64,000 nucleotides of DNA from positions 65,629,192 through 65,693,191 of the forward strand of contig CM068584.1 of assembly GCA_035048485.1 (NCBI GenBank), written 5' to 3'. Below the pieces are notes generated by a model, which searched no databases, was not told the origin of the DNA, and was given only the letters and a program-made list of their open reading frames with translations. Position numbers and translations under genes: made by a program. Positions 24,194 to 34,945 of the stretch are shown piece after piece; position 1 is the stretch's first letter; every line of letters starts with the position of its first letter. Source of the DNA: Pteria penguin (Eukaryota; Mollusca; Bivalvia; Pterioida; Pteriidae).

Positions 24194-24447
24194 GTTTACT
24201 CTTACTACTACTACTACTACTACTTCTCCTGCTACTACTACTACTACTACTACTACTGCTATTACTACAACCACTACTACTGCTACTTCTACTACTAACA
24301 ATACTTCTACTTCTACTACCACTACTCCTACTAGTATTATTATTACTAATAGTATTATCATTATTATTATTATTAATACTACTACTACTATTACTACTAC
24401 TACTACTACTACTACTGATACATCTACTACTACCAATATTTCTAGTC

Positions 24448-24498
<51 letters not shown>

Positions 24499-24734
24499 TT
24501 ACTACTACTACTATTTCTACTACAACTACTACTTCTACTAGTACTACTTCTAATTTTACTTCTAAGACTACTACCACTACTACTACTGCCACTACAACTA
24601 CTACTTTGACTGTTACTTCTACTACGTTTACTACTACTACTACCACCACCACCACTATTGCCACTACTACTATTACTACTACTACTACTACTACTACCAA
24701 TACTTCTACTACTCCCAATACTCCTACTACAACA

Positions 24735-24786
<52 letters not shown>

Positions 24787-24910
24787 TGACTTCTACTACT
24801 AATACTGCTATTACTCCTACTACTACTACTAATAATAATGATAATGATAATTATAATAGTAATAATAAAAATAATAATTATAATAATTTAATAATTGTAG
24901 TGATTTCATA
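23718..24910. repeat. Duplicate of 1-700: expanded (ACT)n block
   Basis: 23718-23870 repeats 1-160 closely, then the A/C-rich tract and an ACT-type trinucleotide block of about 860 bp, twice the length of the first copy. The 287-codon poly-Val frame and the poly-Thr frame across it are translations of the repeat. Confidence 0.92.
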
Positions 24911-25702
24911 CCAAATAATTGGATGTTTTGCTCATGTGGAATACGTAGATGTTGTATTATTACTTTATTTATTTGATTCTCGTGACATTCTCAAGCTGAT
25001 ATTCCTTATCTTGTAAATTAACCTTCGTAACCACGTGTAACGTCACTGTAGTCATGGGTTCGAGTCCCACTAATTATTTGGGATGAGTCCGTTTGAATAG
25101 GTCCATAACAGAGCTAATTGATGTTTGCGCATCAGTAGATCTTGTTAGGTGTAATGATGGGCATTCATGAGTGACGCTAAAATTGATTCTTTATTCTTTA
25201 CTCTTATTATTCTTGAATTGTTGAAGTGGGAATTTAAGAATGTCATTAAAATGTGTCAAGATGAATGCCTATGGCAAAATAAGTTTTCTTTATTGCACTG
25301 AAATTGTTTTAATAGACAACATGCAAACCCGTAACTATAGTCTTGGGCCTTTTTTATCACCACTCGATTGAGATATAACACAGACAAATGCATCCCACAA
25401 ATGTAAATTATTTCGGAGGAGTCAGAAAATATCAAAAATAATCTTCAGCACGCTCAAATTCACTCGATTGGTCCATAACAGTAGTTGATTTTTGATTGAT
25501 GATTATGTGTGATTTTGCATATCAGCAGATTTTGTCACCAAATAGGCCATTCAATCTAGAATGACGAAGAAAGGAATGTATAAAGATAAACATAGCAATA
25601 TGAGGGAACTTAAAATTTTCAGCAATGACTTTACACTTCATATACCGCTTTATCATAATAAAACCTTCTTTGACATTATTCGGCCCAGGAGTCCCACACT
25701 CC
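24911..25702. repeat. Duplicated non-coding spacer module
   Basis: Paralogous to 720-1660 and 2200-2500, with a deletion of about 200 bp near 24960 relative to 770-1140. It retains the B-box-like GGGTTCGAGTCCCAC near 25058. No gene. Confidence 0.8.
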
Positions 25703-25971
25703 AAAAAAAAAAAAAATAATAATAATAATAATAATAATAAAAACGAATACAACTACCACTATTGTTACTACTTCCACTATTGCTACTACCACTACTACTA
25801 CTACCATAAAAAGAACAAAAACTACTAATATTACTAGTACTACTACTACTGTTACTACTGCTAGTATATCTACTTCTACCACTACTACTACTGCTACTAC
25901 TACTTCTACTACTACTACTACTACTAAATATAGTTGTCTTACTACTATCACTACTATTAATGTATTAACAA

Positions 25972-26011
<40 letters not shown>

Positions 26012-26066
26012 GTTACTACTACTACTACTGTTACTACTACTACTACTACTACTACTATTATTATTA

Positions 26067-26143
<77 letters not shown>

Positions 26144-26208
26144 TGTAGTATTAGTAGTAGTAGTAATAGTAGTAGTAGTAATTTTATTATCATTATAATT
26201 ATTATTAG

Positions 26209-26252
<44 letters not shown>
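25703..26252. repeat. Compound trinucleotide block with (ACT)n and (AGT)n in inverted orientation
   Basis: (AAT)n, then ACT-type repeats up to about 26057, (TTA)n to about 26098, (TAG)n from 26099 to about 26180, then (ATT)n. The ACT and AGT runs are reverse complements flanking the TTA core. The paralogous first copy has only a short (TTA)n here (1671-1710), so this block expanded after duplication. Confidence 0.92.
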
Positions 26253-26254
<2 letters not shown>

Positions 26255-27218
26255 ATGGGGTGTTTTGCGCACGTGGAATACATATTTCGAGAGTAACAAG
26301 ATTGTTACTTTTTATTTGATTCTGGTTTATCGTCACGATTTTTGTAGGAATATTTTGCTCGGCGGCATTTGCTCGATGTTATAGGCTTAAACACGTATAT
26401 CATGAGAAGCAAGACAGAAAACTGTATGATTTCCCGTATTTCCAATAAAATGATGTCAACCTAATTCTAGATGTTTTCGTTTACTTCAAAATGTGTCATT
26501 ACGTGCCAAAAATAAATTTCTCATGAATGTTCTAATATTTTTCCACAAACCATTTTCATTTGAAATGTTATCACCGTAGAGTGTATCATCCTATAGGATG
26601 TCCTGAATAAGAAATGCCATTTTAACAAAATATGTACGCAAATTTAGTGACATTCCTATTTTTTTCTAATCTTCATAATCTTGTAAATTAACCTCTCTAA
26701 CCACTTGTAAGGTCACTGTAGACATGGGTTGGAGGAGTCCCACAAATGTGAATTATTTCGGAGGAGTCATAAAATATCATAAGTAATCATCGGCACGCTC
26801 AAATTCACTCGATGGGTCCATAACAGTAGTCAATGATTATGTGTGATTTTGCACATCAGCAGATCTAGGAGTGGTGAAGAAAAAAAACATGAATAAAGAT
26901 AAACATATCGATATGAGGGAACTGAAAATGTTCAGCGAGGACTTCACCGTATTACTGCATTATAAATATTATTCCTAGATTAAGATGTCGACACAGTCAT
27001 ATACCGTTTCATTATAATAAAACCTTGCATGATATTATCCGATATGCAACAAGTGCATCGTAAAGAACACAGGCATATTGATACTATTTATATAGCTGAC
27101 GGAGTCATGCCACACTGGATTAATGTATAAAATGCTAATAGCACAAAAACAAGAAAAAGAAAAGAAAAGAACAAAAGTTGTTTTTGTGACCCTTAAAGAA
27201 AAGGATTTTTTTGTATTC
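26253..27218. repeat. Duplicated spacer module up to the array insertion site
   Basis: Close paralogue of 1711-2690, about 95% alike by eye, with small indels. Leads into the CTT/TTA microsatellite that hosts the array. Confidence 0.85.
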
Positions 27219-27319
27219 CTCTTCTTCTTTTTCTTTTTCTTCTTCTTCTTCGTCTTCTTGTTCTTGTTCTTGTTCTTCTTCTTCTTCTTCTTCTTCTTAT
27301 TATTATTATTATTATTATT
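27219..27319. repeat. (CTT)n-(TTA)n microsatellite at left edge of the array
   Basis: Equivalent to 2688-2760. The first array component starts after the ninth or so TTA triplet. Confidence 0.9.
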
Positions 27320-27569
27320 AGGTTTCACAAGTTTCACTTGTGAAACCTTTTATTATTCTACTGTCTTTTCTTATTATTATTAGGTTTCACAAGTTTCACT
27401 TGTGAAACCTTTTATTATTCTACTGTCTTTTCTTATTATTAGGTTTCACAAGTTTCACTTGTGAAACCTTTTATTATTCTACTGTCTTTTCTTATTAGGT
27501 TTCACAAGTTTCACTTGTGAAACCTTTTATTATTCTACTGTCTTTTCTTATTATTATTATTATTATTCT
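27320..27569. repeat. Four short palindromic elements separated by shrinking TTA spacers
   Basis: Perfect inverted repeats with 12-bp arms AGGTTTCACAAG/CTTGTGAAACCT and loop TTTCA begin at 27320, 27382, 27441 and 27497. Each is followed by TTTATTATTCTACTGTCTTTTC and TTA triplets. Successive spacings are 62, 59 and 56 bp, because one TTA is lost each time. The arm CTTGTGAAACCT also occurs near the 3' end of every large unit. Confidence 0.9.
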
Positions 27570-28430
27570 TCATCCGTTTTTTTTTTTGTGACGGCTCAGA
27601 AATCACTCATTATTAAAGATATTACTATTCTGTTTTCAGTGTTCGATTCGAAATTAAATTTTTCAAGATTTGATTTTTTTAATTTTCTAAATTACCGCTT
27701 ATAAGCGCGCAGCGCCACCTACGACGCCAAAATTTTGAATCGCTATATCTTCCTTATTATTTGTCCGATTGGAATGAAATTTTCAGCATTCGATTCAGAA
27801 AAGGAGATGCAAGATTTTATGTCACTGCGTCAATTTCGTAGCTCTACCCCGAAAAAGTTGACCTTGACCCGATTGTTTTCATTTCAAAAAAAATATTTTA
27901 ATCTTAGATTTTAGACAGTAGGATGAAAGATTTTAATGGTCTGATTTGGAATATGAAAAATTTTTGAAAATCGGACCATAAATAAAGTCACAATGAGCGT
28001 GGGAAAATTCGCTATGACGTCATCAAAGCTAATTAAATATTCATACGTTAATATCTCTCTTATTAAATGAGATATCGGCATGAAATTTTATATCTAAACA
28101 TGTTTCCACATTCTTAATCTACCTCTAGAATGAAAATGGCATGCTGCCAATATTTTTGAAATTATTGAAAATTTTCGAATCAAATCTTTGGCAAGGTCTA
28201 GCGACTTTATTTGCAGTCGGATTTTGATCGGGTTTCTTCCATTCGATAGAGCGTTCAAATACCTACCAGTAAAGTGTTCTCAGATTTTCGCTAACTCTTA
28301 CGGTTCTCGAGTTATTTGCGTTTGAACACGACAACCCCCTTTAAAGTGATGTTTGTGACGTCATCAACACTCATTAATTATTCATGAAATGTTTTCGCCT
28401 ATAGCTCGCTTATTGAGGAAGATAGAGGTG

Positions 28431-29571
28431 TGAAATTTGGTAGCATGATAGAGATTGAGAATATCTACCGACTGACAAGAGGAATTTGGCATGGAGCCAA
28501 ATTCCTGAAAATGACGTCATACTTTGTAAATGACGTCATATCTCCCTTATTTTTCATCGGATCGAGGCGGGGACGGTTGGAATCGATTCTGCGTGAAAAA
28601 GTAAAATGGTAGCTACCAGCAACAGAATTTCGATATCTCTTACCGTTTTCGAGATATTTGCGGTCAAAGTTCAGTGTTTGGCCTTTCCTGAAAATACAAT
28701 TTAAAACTTCAGGTACCTGTGTCTCGCTTATTGATAAAGCTAGAGGTATGAAATTTGGTAGCATAAAAGAGAATGCAAATATCTACCGACTGACAAAAGG
28801 GAATTGGCAAGGTGCCAAATTCCTGAAAATGACGTCATACTTTTCTAAATGACGTCATAACTCCATTAATTTTCATCGTATCGAATCGGGGATTGTTGCA
28901 ATCGATTCTGCGTGAAAAAGTAGTTAAAGGTGAAAGGTCTGGTCTCAGATTTTCGATATCTCTTACCGTTTTCGAGATATTTGCGGTCAAAGTTCAGTGT
29001 TTGGCCTTTCCTGAAAATACAATTTAAAACTTCAGGTACCTGTGTCTCGCTTATTGATAAAGCTAGAGGTATGAAATTTGGTAGCATAAAAGAAAATGCA
29101 AATATCTACCGACTGACAAAAGGGAATTGGCATGGTACCAAATTCCTGAAAATGACGTCATACTTTGTAAATGACGTCATATCTCCCTTATTTTTCATCG
29201 GATTGAGGCGGGGACGGTTGGAATCGATTCTGCGTGAAAAAGTAAAATGGTATTTACCAGCAACAGAATTTCGATATCTCTTACCGTTTTCGAGATATTT
29301 GCGGTCAAAGTTCAGTGTTTGGCCTTTCCTGAAAATACAATTTAAAACTTCAGGTACCTGTGTCTCGCTTATTGATAAAGCTAGAGGTATGAAATTTGGT
29401 AGCATAAAAGAGAATGCAAATATCTACCGACTGACAAAAGGGAATTGGCATGGTACCAAATTCCTGAAAATGACGTCATACTTTGTAAATGACGTCATAA
29501 CTCCATTAATTTTCATCTTATCGAATCGGGGATTGTTGCAATCGATTCTGCGCGAAAATTTATATGCATAA
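28431..29571 (+). repeat. Four tandem ~320-bp subrepeats within unit 1
   Basis: Each carries GAAATTTGGTAGCAT, ATCTACCGACTGACAA, two ATGACGTCAT palindromes (for example 28511-28520 and 28530-28539), AATCGATTCTGCG and TTACCGTTTTCGAGATATTT. Copy number varies between units: 4, 3, 4, 4, 2, about 3 diverged, 3, and 2 before truncation. This explains most of the unit length differences. A decayed further copy follows at about 29732. Confidence 0.92.
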
Positions 29572-30507
29572 CATTGCCATCAAATTTTCGCTAACTCTTA
29601 CCGTTTTCGAGTTATTTAGGTTTAAACACGACAACCCCCTTTAAAGTGATGCTTTCAACGTCACATAAAGTTCATTAATGTTTAATGAAATGGTTTCAGC
29701 TAAAGCTCGCTTATTAAAGAAGGTAGAGATGTGAAAATTGGTAGCATGATAGGGAATGAGGGTATCTACCGACTCTTTACTTTGAAATTTCATCTTTCGG
29801 CTATTCATTCTCACAGACACATACTCCCGTTTAATGAAAAAATTTTTCGAAATATACGACGTTTTAAGAGAATTACGTAAGATTTAATATTTTTCGATTT
29901 TCGCGTATGTAGCTTTTAGTTTTAATGGTAGATCTCTCAAATTTTCACTGTTATGTTCTCTAGGTTCATATCTTTAGAAATTTCATCGGCCGATATTATC
30001 TATCTCTTTTAGTTTGGCCTCTATTTCAATTTAAAGTTTTTTAAAAATTACGTAATGTTCAAAACTGTCTTATTTTTAGTCTTTTAGTTTCCAAAACATT
30101 ACGAAACGATTTTCCGTAACGATTTTACTATGAAACATGTTTCCCGGTATTTGAAAGTGAGCAATTTAAAGATTTTTTTATAAAAATATCTTACTTGCGT
30201 AACTTTCAAGTATTTTTTATTCGTCGTATGAACAAATTATAAAAACAAGAGTTTGAGAAAGCATTTTGATTTCGATTTCTTAAACAAAAATCAAATTTTG
30301 GGCACTCTACTGATGAACAACGCAATAAACATATCTTCAGAAGCGCGGTCAATTTGCCTTGCTTAATACCTTGCACGACACCGCTGTGATATAGGACTTC
30401 TTCCATGGACAAGGCGCAGTAACTCGCGATTAATTCAATCGCGATTTAAAGTGCTTTCTATAAAATAGAGTTTGAGAAAGTATTATGCATTCGAATTCTT
30501 AAACAAA

Positions 30508-30592
30508 AAAAAAACCAAAAAATAAAAAAACCAACCCCCCCCCAAAAAAAAACAAAAAAAAATTAAAAAAAGAAAAAAAAAAGCAAATTTAC
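30508..30592. repeat. A/C homopolymer tract inside array unit
   Basis: A-rich, C-run, A-rich tract between two halves of an ancient internal duplication (CTTGCTTAATACCT(T/C)GCAC at about 30359 and 30681). Every complete unit has this tract with a different composition. Confidence 0.9.
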
Positions 30593-31348
30593 ATTCTACG
30601 AGCTACTGCTGAACAAGGCTATAAAGAAATCTTCTCCGAGCGTCGGCATTACACATTAGAGAAGCGCGGTGAATTTGCCTTGCTTAATACCTCGCACTGC
30701 GCCGCTGTTATACAGGACTTCAAACGTGTGTGAATTAATCGCCAGTGACAGTGCTTTACCTGTGGAATACGAGACATTGTCAAGTCTTTCTTTTGTATAT
30801 TGGGAAAGCGGCATTACTAAAGGCCATCGCGAGGAGAATTGTTTATTCCAGCAGAGTGGCGATTCAAGGTCAAACATCTGTACACGCGAAATAACTTGCG
30901 TAAGTTCATCGCGAGGAGAATTGTTTATTCCAGCAGAGAAGCGATTCAAGGTCAAACATCTGTACACGCGAAATACCTTGCGTAAGTTAATAAATAAACA
31001 ACATAAAGCGGGCAGTAAGGACTGAAGATGTAGGTTACACGTGCAGATTGTACTAAGTGTGATTGTCCTACATGTTTCTTGTTTCAAATATATGGTCAAG
31101 AGTAGTCGATATTGTGCGATGTAGGCTTCAGTATAATGTGTATAATGTAAGTCGCCGTTACCTACAATTTCTGCAAGTAGATTGCGCAATGTGGATACCA
31201 TCACTAAAGATCAGATATCTGGATCGTGAAAAAGAATTTTGTATTAGAGTAGGAGATCTCAGCTTCGCTGCTTCGACTTTAACTTGTGAAACCTACTCGT
31301 TGCTTTAGCAACGAGCTCGTTTCTAGTTATTATTATTATTATTATTAT

Positions 31349-34300
31349 TCATCCGTTTTTTTTTTTGTGACGGCTCAGAAATCACTCATTATTAAAGATA
31401 TTACTATTCTGTTTTCAGTGTTCGATTCGAAATTAAATTTTCAAGATTTGATTTTTTTAATTTTCTAAATTACCGCTTATAAGCGCGCAGCGCCACCTAC
31501 GACGCCAAAATTTTGAATCGCTATATCTTCCTTATTATTTGTCCGATTGGAATGAAATTTTCAGCATTCGATTCAGAAAAGGAGATGCAAGATTTTATGT
31601 CACTGCGTCAATTTCGTAGCTCTACCCCGAAAAAGTTGACCTTGACCCGATTGTTTTAATTTCAAAAAAAATATTTCAATCTTAGATTTTAGACAGTAGG
31701 ATGAAAGATTTTAATGGTCTGATTTGGAATATGAAAAATTTTTGAAATCGGACCATAAATAAAGTCACAATGAGCGTGGGAAAATTCGCTATGACGTCAT
31801 CAAAGCTAATTAAATATTCATACGTTAATATCTCTCTTATTAAATGAGATATCGGCATGAAATTTTATATCTAAACATGTTTCCACATTCTTAATCTACC
31901 TCTAGAATGAAAATGGCATGCTGCCAATATTTTTGAAATTATTGAAAATTTTCGAATCAAATCTTTGGCAAGGTCTAGCGACTTTATTTGCAGTCGGATT
32001 TTGATCGGGTTTCTTCCATTCGATAGAGCGTTCAAATACCTACCAGTAAAGTGTTCTCAGATTTTCGCTAACTCTTACGGTTCTCGAGTTATTTGCGTTT
32101 GAACACGACAACCCCCTTTAAAGTGATGTTTGTGACGTCATCAACACTCATTAATTATTCATGAAATGTTTTCGCCTATAGCTCGCTTATTGAGGAAGAT
32201 AGAGGTGTGAAATTTGGTAGCATGATAGAGATTGGGAATATCTACCGACTGACAAGAGGAATTTGGCATGGAGCCAAATTCCTGAAAATGACGTCATACT
32301 TTGTAAATGACGTCATATCTCCCTTATTTTTCATCGGATCGAGGCGGGGACGGTTGGAATCGATTCTGCGTGAAAAAGTAAAATGGTAAGTACCAGCAAC
32401 AGAATTTCGATATCTCTTACCGTTTTCGAGATATTTGCGGTCAAAGTTCAGTGTTTGGCCTTTCCTGAAAATACAATTTAAAACTTCAGGTACCTGTGCC
32501 TCGCTTATTGATAAAGCTAGAGGTATGAAATTTGGTAGCATAAAAGAGAATGCAAATATCTACCGACTGACAAAAGGGAATTGGCAAGGTGCCAAATTCC
32601 TGAAAATGACGTCATACTTTTCTAAATGACGTCATAACTCCCTTATTTTTCATCGTATCGAATCGGGGATTGTTGCAATCGATTCTGCGTGAAAAAGTAG
32701 TTAAAGGGTAAAGGTCTGGTCTCAGATTTTCGATATCTCTTACCGTTTACGAGATATTTGCGGTCAAAGTTCAGTGTTTGGCCTTTCCTGAAAATACAAT
32801 TTAAAACTTCAGGTACCTGTGTCTCGCTTATTGATAAAGCTAGAGGTATGAAATTTGGTAGCATAAAAGAGAATGCAAATATCTACCGACTGACAAAAGG
32901 GAATTGGCATGGTACCAAATTCCTGAAAATGACGTCATACCTTTAAAATGACGTCATAACTCCATAAATTTTCATCTTATCGAATCGGGGATTGTTGCAA
33001 TCGATTCTGCGCGAAAATTTATATGCATAACATTGCCATCCAAATTTTCGCTAACTCTTACCGTTTTCCGAGTTATTTAGGTTTAAACACGACAACCCCC
33101 TTTAAAGTGATGCTTTCAACGTCACATAAAGTTCATTAATGTTTAATGAAATGGTTTCAGCTAAAGCTCGCTTATTAAAGAAGGTAGAGATGTGAAAATT
33201 GGTAGCATGATAGGGAATGAGGGTATCTACCGACTCTTTACTTTGAAATTTCATCTTTCGGCTATTCATTCTCACAGACACATACTCCCGTTTTAATGAA
33301 AAAATTTTTCGAAATATACGACGTTTTAAGAGAATTACGTAAGATTTAATATTTTTCGATTTTCGCGTATGTAGCTTTTAGTTTTTAATGGTAGATCTCT
33401 CAAATTTTCACTGTTATGTTCTCTAGGTTCATATCTTTAGAACTTTCATCGGCCGATATTATCTATCTCTTTTAGTTTGGCCTCTATTTCAATTTAAAGT
33501 TTTTTAAAAATTACGTAATGTTCAAAACTGTCTTATTTTTAGTCTTTTAGTTTCCAAAACATTACGAAACGATTTTCCGTAACGATTTTACTATGAAACA
33601 TGTTTCCCGGTATTTGAAAGTGAGCAATTTAAAGATTTTTTTTATAAAATATCTTACTTGCGTAACTTTCAAGTATTTTTTTTATTCGTCGTATGAACAA
33701 ATTATAAAAACAAGAGTTTGAGAAAGCATTTTGATTTCGATTTCTTAAACAAAAATCAAATTTTGGGCCACTCTACTGATGAACAACGCAATAAACATAT
33801 CTTCAGAAGCGCGGTCAATACCTTGCACGACACCGACTGTGATATAGGACTTCTTCCATGGACAAGGCGCAGTAACTCGCGATTAATTCAATCGCGATTT
33901 AAAGTGCTTTCTATAAAAATAGAGTTTGAGAAAAGTATTATGCATTCGAATTCTTAAACAAAAAAAACAAAACAAAAAATAAAAAAAACCAACCCCCCCC
34001 CCCCCCCAAAAAAAAAAAACAAAAAAAAAAAAAAAAAAGAAAAAAAAAGCAAATTTACATTCTACGAGCCTACTGCTGAACAAGGCTATAAAGAAATCTT
34101 CTCCGAGCGTCGGCATTACACATTAGAGAAGCGCGGTGAATTTGCCTTGCTTAATACCTCGCACTGCGCCGCTGTTATACAGGACTTCAAACGTGTGTGA
34201 ATTAATCGCCAGTTTACAGTGCATTTACCTGTGGAATACGAGACATTGTCAAGTCTTTCTTTTGTATATTGGGGAAAGCGGCATTACTAAAGGCCATCGC

Positions 34301-34801
34301 GAGGAGAATTGTTTATTCCAGCAGAGTGGCGATTCAAGGTCAAACATCTGTACACGCGAAATAACTTGCGTAAGTTCATCGCGAGGAGAATTGTTTATTT
34401 CCAGCAGAGAAGCGATTCAAGGTCAAACATCTGTACACGCGAAATACCTTGCGTAAGTTAATAAATAAACAACATAAAGCGGGCAGTAAAGGACTGAAGA
34501 TGTAGGTTACACGTGCAGATTGTACTAAGTGTGATTGTCCCTACATGTTTCTTGTTTCAAATATATGGTCAAGAGTAGTCGATATTGTGCGATGTAGGCT
34601 TTCAGTTATAATGTGTATAATGTAAGTCGCCGTTACCTACAATTTCTGCAAGTAGATTGCGCAATGTGGATACCATCACTAAAGATCAGATATCTGGATC
34701 GTGAAAAAGAATTTTGTATTAGAGTAGGAGATCTCAGCTTCGCTGCTTCGACTTTAACTTGTGAAACCTACTCGTTGCTTTAGCAACGAGCTCGTTTCTA
34801 G
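31349..34801 (+). mobile_element. Helitron-like array unit 2 (3453 bp, three subrepeats)
   Basis: Same termini as unit 1 (TCATCCG start, CTAG end at 34798-34801 after the hairpin). Its 5' spacer reads TTATTCATCCG, lacking the CTT seen before the other units, which helps place the element start at TC. From about 33040 onward it has many single-base duplications relative to its sisters. Confidence 0.7.
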
Positions 34802-34945
34802 TTATTAGGTTTCACAAGTTTCACTTGTGAAACCTTTTATTATTCTACTGTCTTTTCTTATTTATTATTAGGTTTCACAAGTTTCACTTGTGAAACCTTT
34901 TATTATTCTACTGTCTTTTCTTATTATTATTATTATTATTATTCT
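34802..34945. repeat. Two further short palindromic elements between units 2 and 3
   Basis: The AGGTTTCACAAG/CTTGTGAAACCT palindrome begins at 34807 and 34870 (spacing 63), each with the CTACTGTCTTTTC tail and TTA triplets. Like the four at the left edge, they lie between TTA runs. Confidence 0.9.

Larger units (their letters stand above)
27570..31326 (+). mobile_element. Helitron-like array unit 1 (3757 bp, four 320-bp subrepeats)
   Basis: Starts TCATCCG followed by poly-T and TGTGACGGCTCAG. Ends with a perfect 20-nt hairpin CTCGTTGCTTTAGCAACGAG (31296-31315), a 7-nt spacer and CTAG, then TTA repeats. 5'-TC, a 3' hairpin and CTRR, with no target duplication in an A/T-rich site, are Helitron hallmarks. 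There is no Rep/helicase gene, so it is non-autonomous. Subrepeats start near 28431, 28747, 29068 and 29387. Open frames such as 28930-29571 run through subrepeats whose length is close to a multiple of three, are open on both strands, and I regard them as non-coding. Confidence 0.7.

Noticed and set aside
23855..24718. 287-codon minus-strand frame
   Set aside because: Translation of (ACT)n as poly-Val. It is simple-sequence DNA, not a protein gene.
26101..26180. Telomere-like or centromeric satellite
   Set aside because: The TAG/TTA repeats are ordinary trinucleotide microsatellites, not TTAGGG-type telomeric repeats.
28930..29571. 213-codon open frame in array unit 1
   Set aside because: It spans two subrepeats whose length is near a multiple of three, the opposite strand is equally open, indels in sister units break it, and no domain is recognisable. 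Treated as non-coding repeat.
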